Source: Rhodospirillales bacterium BBD 1991-14 (GTDB lineage: Bacteria > Pseudomonadota > Alphaproteobacteria > Kiloniellales > Kiloniellaceae). From it: a stretch of DNA of 64,000 nucleotides. Position 1 is the first letter of the stretch. Every line of letters starts with the position of its first letter. Positions 1 through 7,927 of this stretch are shown one piece after another. Made by a program: the position numbers and the translations under genes. The notes under the pieces are model-generated. The model was not told where the DNA came from. It saw nothing but the letters and a program-made list of their open reading frames with translations, and did not search any database. The DNA is taken from the NCBI GenBank assembly GCA_001657395.1, contig LYSY01000006.1, forward strand, positions 62,001-126,000, given 5' to 3'.

Positions 1-2
1 TG

Positions 3-479
3 ATGCTCAGCTACGCAGCGCGCCGCGGCGTGGGTGACCTTGAACTCGACGAGGCAGAGCTGCATGTCTTGTCAAGTCTGGCCGAGCTCGGCGCCAAGAA
101 CAGGAAGACCGAGGAGCGTCTGCGTGTATACAGGCGCTGCAGCGTCTCGATGAATGCCATCGTCATGTCGCTCGCGCGAAACCTCTCGATGCTCAAGTGC
201 CTGGAAAACGTCATGGACCGTCTGCACTTCGTCAGTGAGACGGAGGCCACGATGGAAGGTCAGGTCGAGTCAATCCTGCAGGAGTCGGCAACGATTGCGC
301 TGGGGCTGATTTCACGCGACGAAAGGACTGTCGTGCAGGCCTTGGAGCGAAGGCATCAACGTGAGCAGTCGCTCCTGCCGGAGGTCATGAAAGAATGTGT
401 GAACCGTCTCTATCTGCGATGCCGGCCGGTTCCCCAAACAAGGGCGCGCACCCTGCGGCTTGAAGCCCTGCCGGCCTAG
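3..479 (+). CDS. FCD-type GntR regulator, C-terminal part (5' end outside window)
   Basis: The 158 visible residues are mostly helical and resemble the C-terminal FCD ligand-binding domain of FadR-type GntR regulators. The order is a helix near residues 50-75 (ARNLSMLKCLENVMDRL) followed by the FCD-like end (LISRDERTVVQALERRHQRE, residues about 102-121). No DNA-binding wing is visible. The frame is open to the first base, so the gene probably begins upstream of the window rather than at the ATG at base 3. It is convergent with the complete GntR gene to its right. The match is weak and a decayed regulator is also possible. Confidence 0.45.
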   Translation: MLSYAARRGVGDLELDEAELHVLSSLAELGAKNRKTEERLRVYRRCSVSMNAIVMSLARNLSMLKCLENVMDRLHFVSETEATMEGQVESILQESATIALGLISRDERTVVQALERRHQREQSLLPEVMKECVNRLYLRCRPVPQTRARTLRLEALPA

Positions 480-507
480 TGGCTCCGCGGTTGGCTCCGA
501 GACGGGG

Positions 508-536
508 GCGGCGCGCGTGCTCAAGGAGCGCGCCGC
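508..536. terminator. GC-rich hairpin between convergent regulator genes
   Basis: A 9-bp perfect inverted repeat (GCGGCGCGC at 508-516 and GCGCGCCGC at 528-536, 11-base loop) lies at the junction of two convergent genes and overlaps the last codons of the leftward one. No T-run follows on either strand, so intrinsic termination is uncertain. Confidence 0.25.
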
Positions 537-1207
537 TGATTCTGTCTGAGAACCGCACAGATCAACTGTCCGGTTTCATGCACGTGGCTCTCAAGGAGCC
601 GCCCCGCCCTGTCGGCGCTTCTAGCCTCGATCGCGGCCAGGATCGCCTGATGCTCTGCAACCGACGCGTCCCAGCGTCCGGCGGAGTGAATGGCGGCGAA
701 GCGCGCGCGGGTGGCGCTGCTGATCAGCTTGGCATGGAAGTCGATCAGCCTTCGGTTGGCGCTTCCCTCGACAATGGCCCGGTGTATCTGATCGTTGAGC
801 TCGAAGTAGCGCGCTCGGTCACGTTCGCGGTGGAAGGCATACATCCTTTCGTGAAGCGCTCTGAGCTCAGAGCGCTGGGCCTCGGTCATCCGCCGGGCCG
901 AGATCTCGCAACAAAGGCGCTCAAGGGCTGCCAAGGCCTCGAACACCTCGGCTGTCTGCTCAACCGTGATCTCCGTGACATAGGTTCTCCTGTGGAGTTC
1001 CATAAGGATCAGCCCCTCCTCCTGCAGGGTCTTCAAAGCCTCGCGAAGGGGCGTGCGCGAAACCTGCAGGGAGCCTGCGAGGTCGCTCTCGTTGATCTTC
1101 TGGCCTGGTTTCAGGCGCCCATGGATGATCATGGACCGCAGTTGCGTGGTCACGGCCGCACCGAGGGGTTCGCGGGAGACCGATTGCGGGTCCGAAGACT
1201 TCGTCAC
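521..1207 (-). CDS. GntR-family transcriptional regulator (FCD/FadR subfamily), copy 1
   Basis: This 228-residue protein has an N-terminal winged helix (about residues 10-80, with VSRTPLREALKTLQEEGLI as recognition region) and a C-terminal FCD domain (about 90-215, with ELNDQIHRAIVEGSANRRL and the final HVHETG). FCD domains bind small organic acids through a metal site; the ligand here is unknown. The GTG start at 1207 is preceded by AGGAG about ten bases away. The gene is divergent from the TRAP transporter operon, with a GTATAC-centred site in the 455-bp gap, so it is the likely TRAP regulator. It is clearly paralogous along its length to the regulator at 23286-24077. Confidence 0.85.
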   Translation of the reverse strand: MTKSSDPQSVSREPLGAAVTTQLRSMIIHGRLKPGQKINESDLAGSLQVSRTPLREALKTLQEEGLILMELHRRTYVTEITVEQTAEVFEALAALERLCCEISARRMTEAQRSELRALHERMYAFHRERDRARYFELNDQIHRAIVEGSANRRLIDFHAKLISSATRARFAAIHSAGRWDASVAEHQAILAAIEARSADRAGRLLESHVHETGQLICAVLRQNQRRAP

Positions 1208-1662
1208 GTGTCAGATCTCCTCTCTAGCGGTCGCGACAAGATCGCGCCTGATTCCGATTGAGCATGCTGTCTGGGGTCTCGTTCCCGCAGGCACAGCGCT
1301 GCGCTTGAAACGCCGGCCCGGTCCAATCGCGTCAGCTGCCAGGGTGCTCTGTCAGGCATCGCATCCTCGGGCCTGAGCGGCTGCAGTCGCCTCCACCCCA
1401 AAAACAGGCGACATTCAGTATACGGTATCCTAAAATATGTCTTTATGAGATTATCGTGTCTTCACAAAAGTTATTCAAGGTTGTATGTGAGGGTTGCCGC
1501 GAAACGGCCTGTGGCTGGCAGGAGGCCGCTCGAGTGTACAGGCGTCACGAGCGTCCTGCCCTCACGGAGGTCGGCGGCGGCGATGAGAGGTCGGGTCAGC
1601 AGAGGGCCGGCCCTCGTTTCGGGAGGTAGGGGCCATAGGCCCAAGCTGAAAGGGAGAGTGAC
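1208..1662. other. Divergent control region between GntR and TRAP operon
   Basis: This 455-bp stretch carries no convincing gene. It has an AT-rich island at about 1410-1490 holding the GTATAC motif (1416-1430), and a Shine-Dalgarno sequence GGGAG just before the dctP-like start. Promoters for both flanking genes should lie here, but I cannot place -35/-10 boxes with confidence. Confidence 0.5.
1416..1430. promoter_or_regulatory. Predicted GntR operator (GTATAC motif, site 1)
   Basis: CAGTATACGGTATCC contains the palindrome GTATAC at 1418-1423. The 11-mer GTATACGGTAT recurs exactly upstream of the ABC transporter operon (8238-8248), and CAGTATAC recurs at 22563 and 24242. FCD GntR regulators typically bind short AT-centred palindromes of this type. 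Assignment to the GntR protein is inference. Confidence 0.5.
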
Positions 1663-2658
1663 ATGAGATCAGGACTGCGCCGACTCCTTGGCATTGCTCT
1701 TTTGGGGCTGCCATTGATTTTCAGCGGCACGCCGGTGTTGGGCGAGACGATCCGGGTCGCCGGCAACTTCGCCGTCGACCACTCGAGCAGCAGAGCCATG
1801 GAGATATTCAAGCAGGAACTGACAGCGCAGAGCGGCGGTGCGCTCAGCGCTGACATCTTCCCGGCCATGCAGCTCGGCGGCGCTCAGGAAAACGTTGACC
1901 AAGTCCGCTCGGGAGCGGTTTTCGCCACCTGGATCGGGATTGCCTATCTTTCCCGCACGGTGCCGGAACTCGAGGCGGTCAGCTTGCCTTTCGCCTTTCC
2001 TGATCGCGAAGCGGCGTTCCGGGTGATCGATGGCAAGGTGGGTGAGTTGCTCGATGTTCGGCTGGCAGCCAAAGGGTTCCAGTCTCTGGGCTACATGGAG
2101 CTCGGGTCGCGCAACGTGACCAACAACATCCGGCCGCTGCGGACCATGGCCGATTTTGCGGACCTGAAGATCCGCTTGCAGCCGAACGAGACTCATCTTG
2201 CGACCTTCAAGGCCATCGGGGCGAACCCCATCGCCATGGGGATCAAGGAAGTCTATCCTGCGCTGCAGCAGAACGTACTGGACGGGCAGGAAAACCCCTA
2301 CAGCATCATTGCGACGCGGCGGTTTGACGAGGTTCAGAAGTATGTCTCCGACAGTGGCCACTTCTTCGACTTCATTGTATTGGTCGCCAACAAGGATCGG
2401 TTTGACGCGCTGTCAAAGGATCACCAAGAGGCTTTGCGTCAGGCCGCCTCGGCCGCGATTGCCTGGCAGCGCGCAAAGGCGGCAGAGGAAGACATTGCGT
2501 CGCGCGCCGAGTTGGTGAGGCGCGGCATGCAGTTTGACGCGCTGTCGGCGGAGACCCGCGCCCAGCTGCAGGCTGCGACGGCCGGAGTCGTCGACGAACT
2601 CAAGGCCAAGATCGGCAGTGAGATCATCGACGCAGTGCTCGCCGAGGCCGAAGGGTGA
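1663..2658 (+). CDS. TRAP transporter substrate-binding protein (DctP family)
   Basis: This is the periplasmic receptor of a tripartite ATP-independent transporter, 331 residues as usual for the family. A cleavable signal peptide covers about residues 1-27 (hydrophobic LLGIALLGLPLIF, then TPVLG). Family features are the LGGAQENVDQVRSGAV stretch, the LKIRLQPNETHLATFKAIGA region and ALQQNVLDGQENP, which normally surround the Arg that binds the substrate carboxylate. GGGAG precedes the ATG. The next gene starts with GTG overlapping the stop codon, so the three TRAP genes are translationally coupled. The substrate cannot be read from the sequence; an organic or amino acid, or a phosphonate given the context, is possible. 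Confidence 0.92.
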   Translation: MRSGLRRLLGIALLGLPLIFSGTPVLGETIRVAGNFAVDHSSSRAMEIFKQELTAQSGGALSADIFPAMQLGGAQENVDQVRSGAVFATWIGIAYLSRTVPELEAVSLPFAFPDREAAFRVIDGKVGELLDVRLAAKGFQSLGYMELGSRNVTNNIRPLRTMADFADLKIRLQPNETHLATFKAIGANPIAMGIKEVYPALQQNVLDGQENPYSIIATRRFDEVQKYVSDSGHFFDFIVLVANKDRFDALSKDHQEALRQAASAAIAWQRAKAAEEDIASRAELVRRGMQFDALSAETRAQLQAATAGVVDELKAKIGSEIIDAVLAEAEG

Positions 2659-3221
2659 GAGAGAGGGACGGGGCGCCGGTACCCACCGGCGCCCTGTTCC
2701 AGGTCGCGCGGAGCGCCTTGGCCAGCGTAGACCGGCTTTCCTACGCAGGCGTCGTGTTGGTCATGGGCCTGATGGCGACCATCGTCGCCGTTCAGGTCTT
2801 TGTCCGCTACGCCCTGGGGTCGTCGATCGACTCAGCGGACGAACTGGCGCGGCTGTTCTTCGTCTGGGCTATGTTTTTAGCAATCCCGCACGGCGTGCGC
2901 CACGGCGTTCACGTCGGCATTGAGGCTCTGGTGGCGCTCCTGCCGGCCGGCAAGCGCCTGCTGCTTTATCGCTTGAACAGCGCGCTTGCGGCGGCGCTCA
3001 TGGCACTGGTCTTCGTTGCAGTCTTGCCGGTGATGGTCGGCAAGTGGAGCGAGCGCATGCCGACCCTTGAGATCACTGCCGCCGTCTACTACATCGCCGT
3101 TCTCATCGCCGCCGGGCACGGCTGCCTGCACCTCCTGCTGCAGGCCTGGGGCGGACCGAGCACGTGGGAGACCTCTGATCCGACGCCGGAGGGCGCGGCG
3201 AGCGGAGGGCGACCGGCGTGA
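2655..3221 (+). CDS. TRAP transporter small permease (DctQ family)
   Basis: This 188-residue protein has four hydrophobic segments (about residues 25-47, 62-80, 103-123 and 140-162), the standard DctQ topology. The LARLFFVWAMFLAIPHGVR stretch is typical of the family. It forms the membrane complex with the large subunit encoded next and links it to the binding protein. The GTG start sits in a GTGA overlap with the upstream stop, and the next gene begins with the same overlap. Confidence 0.9.
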   Translation: MRERDGAPVPTGALFQVARSALASVDRLSYAGVVLVMGLMATIVAVQVFVRYALGSSIDSADELARLFFVWAMFLAIPHGVRHGVHVGIEALVALLPAGKRLLLYRLNSALAAALMALVFVAVLPVMVGKWSERMPTLEITAAVYYIAVLIAAGHGCLHLLLQAWGGPSTWETSDPTPEGAASGGRPA

Positions 3222-4498
3222 GCCTCGCGGTGGTGGCGGTCTTCCTCGCACTGGCGCTCCTTGGGATGCCGCTGGCCTTCGCCCTCGGGGTCGCATCGCT
3301 TGGCGGGCTGCACCTGGCAGGCGTCGGTATCACCATTCTTCCCCAGCGCATGCTCCATGCCGTCGACAGTTTTCCGCTGATGGCCATCCCCCTGTTCATG
3401 CTGGCCGGCGAGTTGATGGTGAAAGCGGGCATCGTCCGGCGCCTGGTCGACTTTGCGGACAGTCTGGTGGGCCACGTCCACGGTGGGCTCGCCCATATGA
3501 CGGTCATCTCCGGTATGCTCTTCGGGGCTGTCAGCGGTGCCGCCGTGGCCAGCGCCAGCGCCCTCGGCTCGACGTTGGTGCCGGCGCTGCGCAAGTCGTA
3601 CCCCGTGGACTACAGTTCCGCTGTTGTTGCGGCCGCGGCCAATCTCGGGCCGATTATCCCGCCCAGCAACGCGATGATTGTCTATGCCCTGATGGCTGGG
3701 GCCAGTGTCTCGGTCGGAGACCTCTTCATGGCAGGCGTCTTGCCGGGGCTGATCCTTGCCGCCGGTTTCATGGTGCTGGCGAGTTGGCAGGCCAGACGCC
3801 GCGGCTATCCGCTGTCCGGACGGAAGTTCAGTTTCAGGCGGCTTTTCGTCGAAACCCGCCGCGCCCTTGTGATCCTGCTCATGCCCGTGGTGGTGGTGGG
3901 CGGCATCGTCGGCGGCGTCTTTACGGCCACGGAGGGCGCGGCCATTGCAGTTGTCTACGCCCTCTTCATCGGCTTTGCCGTCACCCGAAGCCTCAAGCTG
4001 ACCGATCTGCCCGATGCCCTCTTTCGCGCCGCGGTGACGTCGGCCATGGTGGCGGCCCTGATTGCCTTCGCGGCCACGGTGACCTTCGTCTTCACCATCG
4101 ATCTTCTGCCCCAGCGCCTGGCAAGCTTTCTGCAGGACCTGACGCAGGATCCGGCAGTCTTCATTGTCATCGTCATGGTCCTGCTGATCGTCGTTGGCAT
4201 GTTCATCGAATCCAATGCCGCTTACATTATGCTGGTGCCGCTTCTCGCGCCCGTTGCGCTCAGCTATGGCATCGATCCTCTCGTCTTCGCCTTTCTCTTT
4301 GTGCTGAACCTCGTGGCCGGGATGATGACCCCGCCGGTGGGGGTGCTGCTCTTTGTGATGTGTGGGGTCTCGAAGATCTCAATGGGCGCGCTGGTGCGTC
4401 ACGCCTGGCCCTTCATCGTGCTGCAATACGCGGTCTTGCTGCTCTGCCTGGCTGCCCCGGCCTTGATCACCTGGCTGCCGAACGCGCTGAAGCCCTAG
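3218..4498 (+). CDS. TRAP transporter large permease (DctM family)
   Basis: This 426-residue inner-membrane protein has about twelve hydrophobic segments. Family landmarks are ALLGMPLAFALGVASL at the N-terminus, GAVSGAAVASASALGSTLVPAL, NLGPIIPPSNAMIVYALMAG and the C-terminal LNLVAGMMTPPVGVLLFV. It drives ion-coupled uptake of the ligand delivered by the DctP-like protein. It is the last gene of the operon. A GGGCCC repeat pair (4510-4515 and 4526-4531) lies shortly after the stop but has no T-run. Confidence 0.93.
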   Translation: MSLAVVAVFLALALLGMPLAFALGVASLGGLHLAGVGITILPQRMLHAVDSFPLMAIPLFMLAGELMVKAGIVRRLVDFADSLVGHVHGGLAHMTVISGMLFGAVSGAAVASASALGSTLVPALRKSYPVDYSSAVVAAAANLGPIIPPSNAMIVYALMAGASVSVGDLFMAGVLPGLILAAGFMVLASWQARRRGYPLSGRKFSFRRLFVETRRALVILLMPVVVVGGIVGGVFTATEGAAIAVVYALFIGFAVTRSLKLTDLPDALFRAAVTSAMVAALIAFAATVTFVFTIDLLPQRLASFLQDLTQDPAVFIVIVMVLLIVVGMFIESNAAYIMLVPLLAPVALSYGIDPLVFAFLFVLNLVAGMMTPPVGVLLFVMCGVSKISMGALVRHAWPFIVLQYAVLLLCLAAPALITWLPNALKP

Positions 4499-4545
4499 AC
4501 GCGGAGGCCGGGCCCGCAGGCCGCAGGGCCCAACGCCCTCGCGCC

Positions 4546-4635
4546 CCAGACCCTCCTGTCCCAGACCCTTCTGTCCCAGAGCCTCCTGTCCCAGACCCTT
4601 CTGTCCCAGAGCCTCCTGTCCCAGACCCTCACGCC
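4546..4635. repeat. Minisatellite, 15-bp unit, about six copies
   Basis: The unit CCAGACCCTCCTGTC repeats head to tail at 4546, 4561, 4576, 4591 and 4606, with a degenerate sixth copy at 4621. Copies alternate between CCAGACCCTTCTGTC and CCAGAGCCTCCTGTC, so the effective period is 30 bp. It lies in the 158-bp gap between convergent dctM and the phosphonopyruvate hydrolase gene and is not inside a recognised gene. Confidence 0.9.
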
Positions 4636-4656
4636 CGCGCGGCCAGAGCTGCGCGG

Positions 4657-5520
4657 CTAACGCAGGTATCTGCTTTCGATCTCCTTGACCCGGTCCATAT
4701 CCTGGAGACGGAAGAGCTCTGTGACCGGGGCGATGTCCTGGTGGACGGATTGAATGCCGCCGTCTTCGAGAATGCGCCGATAGACATCCTGCAAGGCGGC
4801 GACCATGGCCCGGATGCTGTGGTTGCCCCAGATCACCATCCCGACCTTACCCGTCGCCTTCATGCGCGCTACGGTCATCTCCGGGTAGGCGGTCGGTACC
4901 AGGATCAGCGGGGCATCGCCGTTCCAGGCTGCGATGAACGCCTCGATCTCTGCCGGCGTACTCTGCTTTGAGTGAATGAGCAAGGCGTCCGCGCCGGCCT
5001 CAGCGTAGGCTGCCGCGCGCTTGAGGGCCTCATCGTGTCCCAGCCCGGCGATCAGGGCCTCGACACGGGCGATAACGAGGAAGTCGTCGGAGCTGCGGGC
5101 GGCGCAAGCCGCCTCCAGCTTGCCCTGGAACTCTTCGATCCTCAGAAGGTCCTGCCGGCCACCGGACAAGAGGCTCGTCACTTTGGGAAAGGACTTGTCT
5201 TCAATCACGACGCAGGCCGCACCGGCCCGCTCGTACTCTTTGATCGCGTGGACAACGTTGACGGCATTGCCGAACCCCGTATCGATATCGGCGACGATTG
5301 GCAGTGACGTTTGCCCGGCAATGGCGCGCAGCATCTCCAGATGCTGCGTCATCGTCGTCAGACTCACGTCGGCCAGGCCCAAGAGCGCCGACAGCTCGAA
5401 GCCGGATGCCCAGAGTGCATCGAAGCCCGCTTCTTCAGCGAGCTTTGCGGACAGCGGCGAGTGGGTTGCCATGGCTTGAACGGGCCGGCGCTCGGCGACC
5501 AGGGTGGCAAGGCTCTTCAC
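4657..5520 (-). CDS. Phosphonopyruvate hydrolase (isocitrate lyase/PEP mutase superfamily)
   Basis: The predicted product cleaves the C-P bond of phosphonopyruvate to pyruvate and phosphate. The 287 residues follow the superfamily pattern: WASGFELSA, LADVS with D51, DIDTGFGN with D78/D80, EDKSFPKVTS with E107-D108-K109, RVEALIAGLG and VIWGNH. The mutase signature has Asn where this protein has T115 (EDKxFPKxTS), and the following GGRQDLLRIEEFQGK also matches known phosphonopyruvate hydrolases rather than mutases. I chose the GTG at 5520 because GGGAG lies eight bases upstream and the length fits; the frame stays open to 6402, but that part overlaps the PhnF-like gene and is not family-like. 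It is divergent from that regulator. Confidence 0.85.
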   Translation of the reverse strand: MKSLATLVAERRPVQAMATHSPLSAKLAEEAGFDALWASGFELSALLGLADVSLTTMTQHLEMLRAIAGQTSLPIVADIDTGFGNAVNVVHAIKEYERAGAACVVIEDKSFPKVTSLLSGGRQDLLRIEEFQGKLEAACAARSSDDFLVIARVEALIAGLGHDEALKRAAAYAEAGADALLIHSKQSTPAEIEAFIAAWNGDAPLILVPTAYPEMTVARMKATGKVGMVIWGNHSIRAMVAALQDVYRRILEDGGIQSVHQDIAPVTELFRLQDMDRVKEIESRYLR

Positions 5521-5688
5521 TCCGGCCGCTCCCGCAAGGAGCCTTCTTGGAGAGGCACTGAGAACGTTGGGCTGCGATAACCGCCAGACAAGGGGGCGGC
5601 CTTTTCTTGCTGCTGGGTCATGGCCTTGGCGCGGCCTCCGGTTTTGGGCGAGGGACTTCGGGTTTGAAGTCCCCTGGGTGCGGTGGTA

Positions 5689-5704
5689 AAAGGTATATAC
5701 CTTT
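5689..5704. promoter_or_regulatory. Perfect 16-bp palindrome, predicted PhnF-type operator
   Basis: AAAGGTATATACCTTT is its own reverse complement. It lies in the 279-bp gap between the divergent phosphonopyruvate hydrolase and PhnF-like genes. The core GGTATATACC differs by one base from the TGGTATAGACCA site I recall for mycobacterial PhnF, and HutC-type GntR regulators favour GT...AC palindromes. Binding is inferred, not shown. Confidence 0.65.
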
Positions 5705-5799
5705 GTGCAGAGGAGGCGCAAGGCCATGCCGCTGACAGACTCTTGCGGGATGCTCCGATCCAGGATCGCGACTGGGAGCACCGGCCGGGACAGCAGGTC

Positions 5800-6543
5800 G
5801 TGACGGCCGGCGAGGCGGTCGCCCTGCCGGTTTGGCAGGTCATTGTCGAGACCTTGCGCAAGGAGATTCAGGACGGACGCTATGCCGGTGGGGAGCCGAT
5901 GCCGCCGGAGGCCGCGATCGCCGGGCGCTTTTCGGTCAGCCGGATTACGGCGCGCAAGTCCCTTGCGCAGCTCCAGCAAGAGGGGCTGATCCGGATCGAG
6001 CAGGGGCGGGGGACCTTCGTCTACAACGACATGATCCCCTATGATATCGGCGGTGGCACTCGCTTCTCGCAAAACCTCTTGAGGCACAGCATCGCGCCCG
6101 GGCGCCACCTCATCCGGGAGCGGACCCTTCCTGCCAGCCGCGAGGTGGCGCGGGCGTTGGGCCTGCGCAAGGGCGCGAGGGTTTTGCATCTGCTCGTTCT
6201 TGGGTGTGCGCAGGACCGCCCCATCTCCCTTGGCCACAACTACTATTCCGCCGCCCGCTTCGCGCAGCTGGGCCGGGTGTTCCGAGAGGAGAGGTCTCTC
6301 TCCAAGGCGCTCCAGGTGCTGGGGGTCGCTGACTACAGGCGCCGGCAGACCCGTATCGTCGCACGACTGCCGAACCGCGAGGAAGCCCACCTCTTGCAGC
6401 AACCGCCCGGCCGGCCGGTTGTCGAGACGGTCGGACTGGATGTCAGCGGGAAAGGCGAGGCCATAGCCTACGGCGTGACCTGCTTTGCCGGCGATCGCGT
6501 GCAGCTTGTGGTGGGCGAGGGCGACGACCCCTCGGCACCGTGA
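5800..6543 (+). CDS. PhnF-like GntR/HutC-family regulator (UTRA domain)
   Basis: The N-terminal winged helix (about residues 8-75: PVWQVIVETLRKEIQDGRY, FSVSRITARKSLAQLQQEGL, RIEQGRGTFVYND) is followed by a UTRA ligand-binding domain (about 90-245). The IPYDIGGGTRFSQNL linker, SLGHNYYSAARF, GVADYRRRQTRI and FAGDRVQLVV stretches are those of phosphonate-metabolism regulators called PhnF. The GTG at 5800 gives 247 residues, the family norm; the frame is open back to 5683, which would swallow the palindromic operator. It probably represses itself and the divergent hydrolase gene until a phosphonate is present. Confidence 0.82.
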   Translation: MTAGEAVALPVWQVIVETLRKEIQDGRYAGGEPMPPEAAIAGRFSVSRITARKSLAQLQQEGLIRIEQGRGTFVYNDMIPYDIGGGTRFSQNLLRHSIAPGRHLIRERTLPASREVARALGLRKGARVLHLLVLGCAQDRPISLGHNYYSAARFAQLGRVFREERSLSKALQVLGVADYRRRQTRIVARLPNREEAHLLQQPPGRPVVETVGLDVSGKGEAIAYGVTCFAGDRVQLVVGEGDDPSAP

Positions 6544-6624
6544 TCAGTGTCTTCGCGCCGCCCAGAGGCGGCTGGTGGCAGCGAAGGGGATGGTTACTTT
6601 GTCGCTCAACACGGGAGAAAGACC

Positions 6625-6990
6625 ATGACCGAGCCCTGGCCCCTTGATCGATCCAAGGGCGTGGCGGAGGGCCGCAGTTCCGGTTCAGCCTTCGGCGCCC
6701 TGGTGTGGACCGTTGCAACGTCGGACGATAAGTCCCTTGCTTTCCCCCAGCAAGTCGAGCGCTGCTTTGCGAAGACCGAGAGGGTGTTGAAGGAACTCGG
6801 TTCCGACAGGCGCTATCTGCTTTCCGTGAACGTGCTGCTTGCGGACCTCGGGGACAAGGAGGCTTTCGATGGCCTGTGGCGGACCTGGGTCGGAGACGAT
6901 CCCCGTCACTGGCCGCAGCGCGCCTGCGTAGGTGCAGTCCTTTCAACGGGAACGCTCGTCGAGATCGCCGCGGTTGCTGCCCGCCCCTGA
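6625..6990 (+). CDS. RidA/YjgF/UK114-family protein
   Basis: This 121-residue protein matches the RidA fold, with FGALVWTVATSDD near the start, QQVERCFAKTERVLKELGS in the helix, YLLSVNVLLADL and the WPQRACVGAVLSTGTLVEIAAVA ending. RidA proteins hydrolyse reactive enamines and imines released by PLP enzymes. The Arg that binds the carboxylate in active RidA (usually in a PxRxxV context) is represented by PQRACV. The ATG at 6625 follows GGGAGAAAGACC. It lies 81 bp after the PhnF-like gene, probably in the same transcript, and could protect against intermediates of the several PLP enzymes in the island. Confidence 0.8.
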   Translation: MTEPWPLDRSKGVAEGRSSGSAFGALVWTVATSDDKSLAFPQQVERCFAKTERVLKELGSDRRYLLSVNVLLADLGDKEAFDGLWRTWVGDDPRHWPQRACVGAVLSTGTLVEIAAVAARP

Positions 6991-7009
6991 CCTGTCCCGT
7001 GCCTTTCCC

Positions 7010-7927
7010 TCAGGGTGAGTGCGCGGCAAGGCGGGCGTCGGTTTCCCGGCAGAGTCTGACCAGCCAGCGGCAGAACTTCTGGCTCAGATCTGGCGCCACG
7101 CTGCGATCGACAGAATACGCCCGATAGGTCATGCCGCTGCGCACGCGTGAGTGTGGCAGGACAGCCAGTTGATCGCTGAGGATCAGATCGCTCAAGTAGA
7201 TTTCAGGCGCAATCAGGACGCCTTGACCCGTCGTCAACGCCGGGATGGCCAGGAAGTGGTGATCGAAACGCGGGCCCTTGCGGGTTTCCGCCAACGGGAT
7301 GTCGAGCGCCGCTGTCCAGCAAGGGAGGGCATCCGGGCGCGAGCTGACCGCAATGAGCGGGACCGTCCGCACGATCGCCTCCGGCGTGCGTCCGTGAATC
7401 AGTGCCGGAGCACCGATGCAGGCAAGGCTCTCGTGGTGCAGCAACCATTCATCAGCGGCTTCTGCGAGGTGGAGATCACGGGTCACCAAGACATCAAAGC
7501 GATCCGTGCTGTTGGGCGCCGCAAGCGAGGTGACCATGTCGATGGTCGCACCTCCATGCCGCTCCGAGAAATCGCTCAACTTGGGAACGACCAAGCTGTA
7601 GGCGAGCGTTGAGATTGAGGTTCTGACCGTTATGCTGCTGACCGCCGGGCTCTGGCGGCGCATACGCTCTGCGGTGAACAGAATGCTGTCGAGTTGGTCT
7701 GCTGTTGAATCAAAGAACAGTTTGCCAAAGCTGCTGAGAGCAATGCGGCGTCCCCGACGCTCGATCAGGCGTCCGCCGAGATAGCGCTCCAGGACGGCCA
7801 GATGGCGGCTGGCCGCACTCTGGGTAATCCCCAGACTGCGGGCTGCCTGGGTCACACTCAGGTCCCGTGCAATGGCGATGAAGACGCGGATGGCGTTCAG
7901 CGGGACGGTGTCCGACGACTTTCGCAT
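7010..7927 (-). CDS. LysR-family transcriptional regulator
   Basis: This 305-residue protein has the N-terminal LysR helix-turn-helix (about residues 8-66: NAIRVFIAIARDLSVTQAA, LGITQSAASRHLAVLERYLG, ERRGRRIALS) and a periplasmic-binding-like effector domain (about 90-295). The ATG at 7927 is preferred over an upstream TTG at 7954. It is divergent from the ABC importer operon and convergent with the RidA gene, so the ABC operon is its most likely target. The effector is unknown. Confidence 0.88.
   Translation of the reverse strand: MRKSSDTVPLNAIRVFIAIARDLSVTQAARSLGITQSAASRHLAVLERYLGGRLIERRGRRIALSSFGKLFFDSTADQLDSILFTAERMRRQSPAVSSITVRTSISTLAYSLVVPKLSDFSERHGGATIDMVTSLAAPNSTDRFDVLVTRDLHLAEAADEWLLHHESLACIGAPALIHGRTPEAIVRTVPLIAVSSRPDALPCWTAALDIPLAETRKGPRFDHHFLAIPALTTGQGVLIAPEIYLSDLILSDQLAVLPHSRVRSGMTYRAYSVDRSVAPDLSQKFCRWLVRLCRETDARLAAHSP

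Noticed and set aside
126-131. Further GTATAC copies inside genes (also at 21214 and 45272)
   Set aside because: They lie within coding sequences without the shared flanks, so chance is the simplest explanation.
3067-4971. Long rightward frame with a proline-rich repeat tail
   Set aside because: It is an out-of-frame shadow of dctM and the hydrolase; the proline tail comes from translating the minisatellite.
4657-6402. Long leftward frame of 581 residues containing the hydrolase
   Set aside because: Only the part from 5520 matches the family; the rest is antisense of the PhnF-like gene and crosses the palindromic operator.
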